DNA of 22,074 nucleotides, from contig AVPN01001486.1 in NCBI GenBank assembly GCA_000695325.1, positions 1-22,074 on the forward strand. Direction: 5' to 3'. The stretch is from Pleurobrachia bachei. Lineage: Eukaryota; Ctenophora; Tentaculata; Cydippida; Pleurobrachiidae. Below the pieces are notes generated by a model. That model had not been told where the DNA came from. It did no database searches and saw only the letters and a program-made list of their open reading frames with translations. The position numbers and the translations under genes are program-made. Positions 1 to 8,810 of this stretch are shown here, piece by piece (positions within the stretch are counted from its first letter, which is position 1; each line of letters starts with the position of its first letter).

Positions 1-570
1 CCAGATGCATCTTGGATCAAGTCTTTATCTTATCAGAAACCGGAGATATGACCAGAGAAAGATTGCGCGGCCGGCTCAAATTTAAATTTAAAAAAATTTA
101 AAATTCCACTCGGTTCACTTTTTTAAAAATCAGACTTTAAATCGAATTTTTTCGAAATAAAAATGCCATAACGCGCCATAACGAACCTTTTTTGCGCGGC
201 GCTATATTTGCGCGTGACAAATTTTTAGCCGAAAAGTAGTTGGACCAAAATGCTTGAGATCCAATGCCAAATCAAAGCTCAAACAAGAAACTCAGGCCAT
301 AACCATGAGTTGATTTCAGTGTTCAGTGTAAGGACAACGATACAACTGAGCAGCTGAACTTCAAGTAGGTAGTGGTACAAGTTACAAAATCACTCACTTT
401 AAATTAGGTAAAGAATTGAACAAAGTATAGACAAATTCATTTCCATCACCGAAACACGTGTTACAATATGACACGTTTCATTATCTTCAGTGGAACCAGC
501 CACAATATGTTGCATGCAGTATCGGTACATAACAATAGCTCGGAAAAATAACAACCAGAAAACAACCCAA
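1..570. other. Region downstream of VPS53
   Basis: Contains the VPS53 3' UTR and intergenic DNA. A block at about 60-240 is very AT-rich with isolated gcgcgg / gcgcgtg strings. The ends of the 1-275 block look loosely like inverted repeats (gcatcttggatcaag near 7; cttgagatccaatgc near 253). No gene and no canonical polyadenylation hexamer for VPS53 was found. Confidence 0.4.
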
Positions 571-3500
571 CTAAAATTGTTTCTTGATAAGTTTCTCTAA
601 CTTCCTAATCCTACTGGAGTCCTGATCTCCCACCTCTTCAACAACTCCCCCTCCTCCCCCTCCTACTGTGCTATTAGTTGCCTTCCTAAACAGTTCTATA
701 AGTTCCATCTGCTCAGTCCTCTTGAACCCCTTCATTTCCAAAACTTTCTGGAAGTCACCAGGATCTTTGTCATTCAGGAGATTAGTGTAACTCTCCACAA
801 ACGCGTGATGAGATTCCGAGGGAGCCATGACAAGTTTCAGGATCATTTCCGCCCTCACCATACCCTGACTAACAACCTTGGTGTAACTAGGTGACGGTTT
901 CCTAGCAACCGCACTCCCCAGAGTTGGCAGTTGGAGGATGATGGTTTTCAGGGAGTGGGTGTCAAGTAGTAACTGTTCCGCTCCCACTGTGCTCACAGGC
1001 TTACATTTGAAAATCTGGGTGATATACCGGGGGATGAAACTATCCGCGAACTTTAGGCAGTAGTTGGTGAAATATTTCCGGGAGTTGGCCAGGAGATCCC
1101 GGACTATGGGGATGGTGGAGGTGAGATGGGAGGTGATGGCGGTAGTGTAGGCACTCTGGTCACCAACTGAATCCAGAGTGGACCAGTTGACTTTTAGCAT
1201 GGCTGCGAAGGCTGGCTCGCACTGGGAGTCCAGTTGTCCAACTAGCTCCTGGGAGGGGGTAATGGGCGTTACAAGTTGTATTGCAGGAGAGGTGATGGTG
1301 GATAGTTAGTTTAGAAGATGTGCAAGAGAGGTTGGAAATAATGGGGTTCGGGATCAACAACTTAGATTTGTAGAGTTGTCATGTCAAGGAGTTCTCCATT
1401 AAATTTAAAGAGCCAGGTAGTAAGATCCCTGATTGTTTTTAAAAAGCAGTTACCTGTAGACAGGTGGTAATAGTGTTTGAGAAGAGCTCCATCTCCGCAG
1501 TAAATGTGATCTGTTCTGCATACACCTCCTGTGCTTTTTCCTGCAATCAATTGTGGGGTAAATTATCAAGTAATTATCAAATAATTATCAATTAATTGGG
1601 CTGTCATGGCAATGCTCTAGCCACTGTGCGTGTGAAAGAACCGAAAATAGGGCCAAGACAATGCTCTGACATAGAAATGAGGAGTACGTATGAAAAGCAA
1701 GTTGATATACCTTAATCTTGTCCTCTAATTGCTGGGTTGTTTCTAGACAATACTCGGCAGTACACAACACCATTATGATAACTATCACATCTGACCCCTT
1801 CTCTCGTTCTTTCAATAGTGATCCAAATCCTAGGAGAGAATGAATTAATCGTCAAGCTAGGAGCAATTTTGCTTACGGAAAAACCTATTTGGGTTGCACG
1901 GAACGGTACTTTCATTACCATGAAGAGGCAATTATGTACAAAAATATAAAGTACAATAACTTTAGTTCACCAATTACCTGCTGATTTGCTGGGTAGACTC
2001 GCCATAAGAAGGTTAGAATGGTAAGCTCTGAGGTGTTTCTTAAACACTGCTGTCAGTTCCACTAACGCTTGTCCCTGAGCATAATACGCAATTAGAGATG
2101 GAATGTGAGCTTCATCGCCCAATAACTTAGAAGTTTGTGAACTGAACTCAATTATAGAGGAAGCCCAGTTAGCCAACTGACCTGTGATAGCTGGGAGCAC
2201 TGAACCAGGCACTTCTTGTAAAACACAAACAAGTCAGAGGAAGATGGTAACAATGGTGCTGGGTCCCCTGCCGTGTAGGGTGGAATACCCGTCCCTTCTC
2301 TCAGCTCTCCAGCAAACTTCTCTATGAGCTCACTCAGATTAGTATCCTGGGACTCAATATAGACATTCAGATAGGGCTCAAAACATTGAGAGATGGCATT
2401 GTGGAAGGTTGCCGACTTCTTCTCAGTCCCCTCTCCTTCTTCTTCTCCCTCTGTCTCTTCTTCTCCGGGGACATCCTGGTCGAATCTCTCCAGGAGGAGT
2501 TTCTCGAAGGCTTGTGTTTTTTGAACAGCATATAGAAGGAGCTTTACATCCAACTCGTTCACTCTGTTTTTCATCTGTTTCTCTAACATCTTGCGAGTCA
2601 CCTAGAAAAACAAGATTTAAGAAATTTGTGAATTGAGGGAGGTACGCACTAGAAATATCAATCTTCCAGAACCTAGACAGACAGGTAAAGTTCAGATAAA
2701 AAGATCTAACCTTACAAAACTCAGTGGCAATAACAGAAGGCATTCCCCAAGATTCGGGGAAGGTTCTAGCACAGTCTTCCTCGTACTCCAGGAAACACCT
2801 CTTCAACCACGCATACCTAGCAGGGGACAGGGGGATAACCTTCGCCCCTTATACTGGATCAATTTGTCCCCCCTCCTTTCCCCATGTCTCCAATCTACTT
2901 GTCTCCAATCTCCATTAATAAGCTAAAACAATCCAGCCCCTACCTTCTATCACACCCCTGTCACCTACCTTCTATCACACTTGTCCAGCCAGCTAACATC
3001 GTCATACTCCCTAAACAGTGATTTATAATCAGCTAACTGTCTATCAATAAACCAGTTAATTAGATCCTCCCTGACTCGGGGCTGGAGAGTATCCACAACC
3101 AGACAAGCCTCAGCTAGCTCCGGCTGACAGTTTAGCTTGCACTCGTACAGAGAATGGGCCTCCTCAAAATCTGATCTGCAGGGTGAGAGTGAGGATCAGA
3201 AGGGAGGAATATCAGACCTAGGGAAATAAGGAGGGATAGTGGATACAAAAAGACATTCATAATCATGGACATTTCCCCAAATTGCTGTACATGTCGAGAT
3301 CTACGACGGTATACCTGATTTGTGCAGCCAGGTCTTTCAGCAGTTTGTCCAGTCTCTCAGATAGGTCCCTAATCTGGGGGATCTCCTTATAAGGAGTGAA
3401 GTGGTGCATCACATATGTAACACCCTGTAGTAGTGGGCCCGCCTCCTCATACCTAAACAATGTTAACAAATATTGTTTGTCAACTACCCATGATCGTTGA

Positions 3501-4258
3501 TAATAAAGATAGAAACCGTAACACGAATCCTGATATATGTACGCTGTTTTCCACTTTGGATCAATATCATATAATTACCTCTTGTGTTTTGTGAGGGTTG
3601 CCAGAGTATCCACCCCTCCGACCAACATATGCAAGTGGTTAAGAGTGGTTATAGAAGTGGTTAGGTTCCGTTTAGCATGATCTAACTGCTTTATATCTCG
3701 TGTTATTTCCTTCACAGTAGTTTCACTCTCCTCCGCCTTGTTTCTTATCTCTTTAATCTTCTCGAACAGAGTTGCTATTGATTGTTTCGCGTGCTCCAGA
3801 GCGTCTTTTCCTTCCTCAGCAGCAGTAGTTTGGTCCTTTATCAAGTGTCGTATATCAGTATCCAGCTGTCGTATCTTTCCATTCATCTTACTAACCTGGA
3901 GGACGGAGGGAGGGGAAGTGATTAAAATTATAGATAGTACAGAAAATCAAGTATTATCAGACAATGTAAATGCCGGCATGGTTGCTAAAACGAGGGAGGT
4001 CAGTATTTCCTTGTTTTGTTCAAACAACGGGGAAGGAGGGTCGAACAAGGCAAGTATCTCCATACTCTGACTCACCACGTCATCGATGTTGGACAAGCTT
4101 TGCTCCGTCGGGAAGATAGTGTTAATATAGTCTATTACAGAGAAGTTCTTGCTCTGTAGAGGATCGTCAGAGGGAAGGAGTTCAGCTATAGCTGCCTCTA
4201 CCTCGGGTTCGAATTCGAGGGATATATCCTCTGTTAGGTGCTGGATACAGTTTTCCAT
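571..4258 (-). CDS. VPS53: VPS53 subunit of the GARP/EARP tethering complex, 10 exons, complete
   Basis: Exons (minus strand, 5' to 3'): 4258-4076, 3895-3579, 3452-3315, 3175-2969, 2816-2711, 2601-2182, 2074-1978, 1829-1711, 1540-1454, 1248-571. All junctions are GT-AG with consistent phase; total 2352 nt, 783 aa, close to the roughly 830 aa of vertebrate VPS53. Clear family signatures: [19 protein letters not shown] near residue 45, the very conserved [19 protein letters not shown] block in exon 2 (Vps53 N-terminal domain, coiled coil), [20 protein letters not shown] in exon 6, STAEYC-like [14 protein letters not shown] in exon 8, [20 protein letters not shown] and the terminal [13 protein letters not shown] in exon 10. 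The protein tethers endosome-derived vesicles at the trans-Golgi network (GARP) or recycling endosomes (EARP). Lineage-specific details are a short Glu-rich insert in exon 6 and a Gly run just before the conserved C-terminus. Nothing suggests damage. The start is the only ATG preceding the conserved N-terminal block. Confidence 0.96.
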
Positions 4259-4679
4259 GCTAAATAGTGAATCATGGTTAATGAGGTGATTGTCTGATAG
4301 ATATTGAGGGTGAATTCAGGTTTAGATAACTGAAAACATTACAATTGGGGGGTTTGTTGAAGTCGGGGGACGAGGGTTCAAATTCCTGATGATGGAGATG
4401 TCAGTCTCGGGTTGTCAGGATTTGCCCGTTTAGCGCGCAGAACATAGCACGTCTTGTATCGCGCCTTACGAACTAGCACTCTACATTTGCCACATTGCGA
4501 CAAATGTGAGACACATCCGTAAATTACCAAAGTTAGCGGAAACTAGGTCAACATTGAGTAGCTTGATACTGTGCCCAATATAGGAATCAAAGGTCAAAAC
4601 TTAGAAAACTTAGAAGATGAGGGTAGAAAAGTCAAAAGAGAACGGCAAAAATAATAAATTACAGATCAGTCACATAATT
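4259..4679. promoter_or_regulatory. VPS53-ECSIT intergenic spacer, probable VPS53 promoter
   Basis: This 421-bp gap separates the ECSIT stop from the VPS53 start; both genes read on the minus strand. It should hold the VPS53 promoter and 5' UTR and the ECSIT 3' UTR. A short CpG-bearing patch (about 4430-4475, with gcgcgc and tcgcgcc) is the only compositional feature. No TATA box or canonical polyadenylation hexamer is convincing. Assignment is by position only. Confidence 0.4.
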
Positions 4680-6941
4680 TCACCATTCATCGTCTTTATC
4701 AATAGCATCTTTATCCTTAATAAACTTAATATCCTTCCCTTGAATCACTTTCTTTGGATGCTGCTGTTTCCCTTCCTTTAACAGATCGGGGAGAACTGAA
4801 CTCTCCACATGTACCTCATCTATCCCATCCGAGAAGAGAGCTACCCGCTCCTTGAAATGCTCTGAAGTGGAATTAAGGAAGTGGAATTTAGTGTTAATTA
4901 GTACCAACTAAATTAATAGTATTCAACCAGGTTATAAGATTAGTACAGTGTTATACAGGGACAGGTAACAACACATATTTAGGGTGGCAAGTCCCATGTT
5001 CACAGTAAACAGTTGTAGTAAATGTTAATATTAGAGGGACTACAAAAGTACCTTCAGGATTAATGTAGAGAGTCTCATCAGGTTCATCAAATAGAATGGT
5101 AGAGTTGCCAATTCCTTTGTGTCCCTGCCTACACTCCTCTATCCACAGTTGCACACCTTCTTTCCCCTCCTTTCGGTGTGTTACATACATACTCAGTGGG
5201 GCTCCTGGGGGTGGTTACATGCTTATAGGGGCTATTAATAACTGGGTAACTCTGTTGTAACCGTAGATCAAGGTCTGGTTTTCTTAAAACGGGTTAGCAC
5301 CCTCAATTGCATATTTCACAGTAACAGGTAGCTTGCTACTGCAAAAAATAACTTACCCTCGAATTCGTCTCCCCTCTCCTCCCTCCTTAACACCCAATAC
5401 CACCTCTGTACCCTACCCACCCATATAGAATGAGGTCCAGTCACCCGCATAGTGTCATCAGGAATCTGTAACATGGCCAAATCCTGCTGTGTCCTGGACA
5501 CAATGGACATCCCAGTCACCTCCCCGTCTAGTCCCTTAATCTCAGTCACCTTACAATCCTGATCCATTGTCCGCTCAGCAACATACATCGCCATGGCCTT
5601 GTTATCTCTAGCCAGAGCACTGTAATCATAACTACCATCTTGTAGCGGGTAGGGGTTCCGTTTCTCGTGGACATGCCACCACCACCCCCACTCACGTGTC
5701 ATCTGGGTTATCTCGTGTTTCTCCCCAAATACACGAACTATATTGCGGTACAGTTTAAAGGAGGGTTTTAACCGCCTTTCAGTTCCAATTTGAATGATAT
5801 CACGAGCTATAAATAGTCCTGGTTGGGGTTTAGGAAATAGAGAGTTTATAAATCCGATAGTTTGGTATTGGTGGGGTGGGAAACACTCGATTAGATCCTC
5901 AAATAGCTCGATTTCATCAATCAGTTCGTATTCGTACATCCGTTTTATGCACCAATTAACAAATTGAGGGTGGTCCTTTTTCAGTCGGGGATTTCGGTCT
6001 TTGTAGAGCTGGATGGCCGCTCGTAAAACTTCCATCTAGGAGAGAAGAGAATAGCTGAGTTTAACTCAGTCCAACAATATAAAGGGACAAATGAAGCATG
6101 CATTTCAGAACAGGTGCTGCTAGTATAGGTCGTTTTTTCATTTTCCAAGAGGGGATATTCGTTATGAAATAGAAATTTATACAGGGGTAGGTCATGATGT
6201 AGATTGTAGGTTGTAATATTGAATATAATAGGCAGCATGTGCCGTTTTATTTATCTTCAAAACTCACTTTCTTCATGATGTAGGTACATAATATAATAGG
6301 CAGCATATTTATTTTAAAAAACTCACTTTCTTCTCCTTTTCAGCCATCTGTTCCTCTTCGGTAAGCGCTAAACTATCGTTATACTTCGACTCATCAAATG
6401 TATCTAGACCCCTGAAATGAATAAAAGTTAAATTTGGGGTGAACAATAAGATTAAATCGAGGTTTTCCGGCACAATAACACTCGCCGTGTGTCTTCAATA
6501 ACATCAAGAATGCTGCCAAAACACAAGTCTTACATGGATTTGTGTTTTTCTTTGAATGTATTTCTCTCTTTATCCTGCCAAGAAACAAAGTCTGGCTCCC
6601 CCTGCTTATGAATTCGAAATCTTGCTAAATATCGCCGCTGTGGTACTGAAAGGGGAAGGAGTTGTTACTACTCATGATCGGGTTTAGTCTGGTATGACCA
6701 ATTGAGACCTCCCGCAACTAAGACTACATTGGGGGGGGGGTTTCAACCTAAACTACATTACAGTTTTGGTAATGAAATTAACCCACCACGTGAGTGCCCC
6801 AGTGGGCACGAGCACGTATATGAAATAATAGGGGTGACTTCGTAACCAAATTACAGAGAAATTTCACATCATGTGTTCCTTACCCTGGTGTGATGGTGAA
6901 GCATAGCTCCGCAGGCAAATCTGAGTTGCAAACCTTCTCAT
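4680..6941 (-). CDS. ECSIT: ECSIT-like mitochondrial complex I assembly / Toll-pathway adaptor, 6 exons
   Basis: Exons (minus, 5' to 3'): 6941-6884, 6645-6534, 6411-6327, 6035-5357, 5204-5052, 4861-4680. Phases agree at every junction; 1269 nt, 422 aa, against about 431 aa in human ECSIT. The large fourth exon carries the ECSIT family core: a helical-repeat region (PQFVNWCIKRMYEYELIDEI), the VFGEKHEITQM block aligning with vertebrate IFGRKSYPMLKL, NPYPLQDGSYD aligning with NPFPVPRDLP, and GPHSIWVGRVQRWYWVLRRE aligning with [20 protein letters not shown]. The N-terminus (MRRFATQICLRSYASPS) is Arg/Ser-rich without acids, a plausible mitochondrial targeting presequence, in line with the known mitochondrial role of ECSIT in complex I assembly. 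The C-terminal tail is Lys/Asp-rich and unlike vertebrate tails. Which role (complex I assembly or innate signalling) dominates cannot be read from sequence. The first exon is inferred from the phase-matched ATG and presequence and is slightly less certain than the rest. Confidence 0.87.
6192..6332. repeat. Imperfect tandem duplication covering the intron 3 donor of ECSIT
   Basis: Two adjacent imperfect copies, about 6192-6272 and 6273-6332, share tcatgatgtag, aatataataggcagcat and aaaactcactttcttc. On the minus strand the last segment is an exon end plus splice donor (gaagaaa|gtgag). The copy nearer the exon is the donor used at 6327/6326; the other lies inside the intron as a decoy donor. 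Confidence 0.75.
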
Positions 6942-7239
6942 TAGGACATCATCACCACACTGCTAAAGAAGGGAGGATGAAGAGGTGGTAAATATGTTTT
7001 GTTTTGTTCAAGGGGAAGGAGGGTCGAACAAGACAACAATTAATGTTGTAATAAGTTCTCGATTGGGAGAGAGTTGAAACAATAAACTACTACTTCAGAA
7101 GGGTTTTCAAATCAGATAATATCAGATGACATGGTATGATAAGATGATAGACATACATCTATTACAAAATTAAAGATAAATTATCAAACACATAATAAAC
7201 TACAAAGATATAAATTCACACAATTATTACCTCACACAA
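6942..7239. other. Intergenic spacer between ECSIT and the glycosyltransferase
   Basis: AT-rich, 298 bp, presumably the ECSIT promoter and the 3' end of the upstream minus-strand gene. The only repeat seen is a variant copy (7021-7036) of the dispersed gggtcgaacaaggcaag motif, preceded by ttgttttgttcaagggg as in the copy near 4038. No gene is seen. Confidence 0.5.
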
Positions 7240-8194
7240 TTACCAAAAGAGATCCTTCCCTAGCCTCTCCCTCAATTCTCCTGCATACCGTAATATATCC
7301 GTATCTTCCACTTCATTGACATCCCAAGTTTTGAAATCCCCCAAAGTATCCCTCCAATGTGGTCCGGCTACTGCACCCCTAACCCTCACCCTCTCTATCC
7401 ACTCTGCCATACTCTTAACCTTGTAATGGTTCAGCTGTATGACGTCACTAGTGGGGTGGTTGCGTTTCCAATTCGTGGAAACTCTCTCAAACTTCTCGGT
7501 AACTAAAGGATGACTGGAGGGGAACATGGGATAGTGGATGGTTTTCAGCCAGGAGAAATATTTCGGTTGGATTATGGTTTTGTAGAGACGATCCAGTTTA
7601 GCTTGCCGTTTAGTATAGGATTCAATGACGAGTGTTTCAGGTTTCTCAATATGTCCATTACTACCAAACCACGCCCAGCCCATTGTAATACCACCGTACG
7701 ATTTGTAACTATCCAGTATTTCCAGAACGGTTTTCCCGTTTTTAGGCAGGATAAATTCATCATCGTCTATGAGAGCGGTCCACTGAGACTGACAACCGTA
7801 TTTAGCTAGAGAGTGGACAATTGCATTAAGTCTTAACCCCAAATTGTAGACTCTCATCCCGGTAACTCACATCTCCCCAGTGTGTGAGGGTCACTATATT
7901 ACCCTCTATATAAGGTCTGAGTACAGATGTCAGATTGTCCTGACTGTTATTGTCAATCAGGTAGAAATGCTCCACACCCTGTATCCGGTGATATTCGATC
8001 CACTCTCTGATGTATGGAGCAGAGTTCTTAAGAATGGATGTGATTGTGAGAGGGTACACTGTTGAAGAATCGCAGTTTAGTAGTAGATTCTCATCGGGCC
8101 TTTCACCCCTTAACACAAACCGTATGTCAACAACGTATAGATAGAGAGTGAGTGCAAATCCGAATAAAGCAATTAGATATTTCCTGCGAACCAT
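7240..8194 (-). pseudogene. Family-92-type (DUF23) glycosyltransferase, intronless, frameshifted
   Basis: Two overlapping frames together encode one glycosyltransferase. The first (from ATG at 8194) has a type II membrane anchor (about residues 5-24), then LKNSAPYIREWIEYHRIQGV and HFYLIDNNSQDNL, the start of the GT92/DUF23 nucleotide-sugar fold. The second frame, down to the TAA at 7240, continues with LNAIVHSLAKYG, the DXD-like metal-binding motif LIDDDEFILP, and the acceptor-side part (WAWFGSNGH, HYKVKSMAEWIERVRVRG). The switch occurs around 7858-7862 (minus strand CCGGG): the 955-nt span is 318 codons plus one base, so one extra G explains it. No GT-AG intron between the halves restores the frame. 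Such enzymes sit in the Golgi and transfer a sugar, often galactose, to glycans. It could be a recent pseudogene or an intact gene with an assembly error; the otherwise clean coding sequence favours either a very young lesion or an error. Confidence 0.8.
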
Positions 8195-8810
8195 GATGCC
8201 GATCTTCTAGAAGTACAGGGGATTCGCTTTTCAACCCATTCCAAATCGCTAAGAGAAATGAGAACTTAGTAAATAACAGGTAAAAGTTGATTATTTATTT
8301 ATTCTTGGATTGCAGAATACAGTGCAATCATTGTACCAGGGAACACATTAATGAACTTAACTACAATACAAGCAACAAGGTGCAATTAAAGAAGATATCA
8401 AACGGTATGTTTGCTTCAATTTTCCATTGCATATCGTGCATAGTGACATGAGGGCATTTTCAGCTGTTTTCATCACTTGGGTAGACCTACAGCAAAGCCT
8501 GGATAAATTTCAATATTTCACGCAGAACATCTAAGGTTTTGAGTGCTTTCAAGACACCGAGAACCACTTTAACAGTGAAAGAAGAGAAAAAAACGGAAAA
8601 ACGAACCAGAAAGTGAAAAAAGTGAGGAAATTGTGTCCACGAAAACGAAAAATTTGCGACGCGCGCAGTAAAAGTACAGTGCCGCGCAAATAACGCGTCT
8701 CAATTGTGAACGCGCCGCGAATAAACTCATTTTCTCGACCGCGACTCGAAATCTTCAAACGTTTTCTTGAAAAAGTTTTGAGTTCTCACAAAAAAGTTCC
8801 AACTTCGTTG
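8195..8810. promoter_or_regulatory. Divergent promoter region with a CpG-rich core
   Basis: This 616-bp gap separates two genes transcribed away from each other (glycosyltransferase leftwards, DHHC gene rightwards), so it must contain both start regions. An AT-rich half (8195-8640) gives way at about 8650-8725 to a CpG-dense patch (gcgacgcgcgcag, ccgcgcaaataacgcg, aacgcgccgcg). No TATA box stands out. The role is inferred from gene orientation and composition. Confidence 0.5.

Noticed and set aside
4371-4392. ggttcaaattcc resembling a tRNA B box
   Set aside because: No A box, acceptor stem or cloverleaf can be built around it on either strand.
6731-6740. Run of ten G in an ECSIT intron
   Set aside because: A homopolymer in an intron with no further G tracts nearby; not enough for a G-quadruplex claim.
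7857-7875. A short intron instead of a frameshift in the glycosyltransferase
   Set aside because: The GTGAGT donor has no AG partner giving the needed frame; tested spans of 18, 20, 39 and 65 nt either keep the wrong frame or reach a stop.
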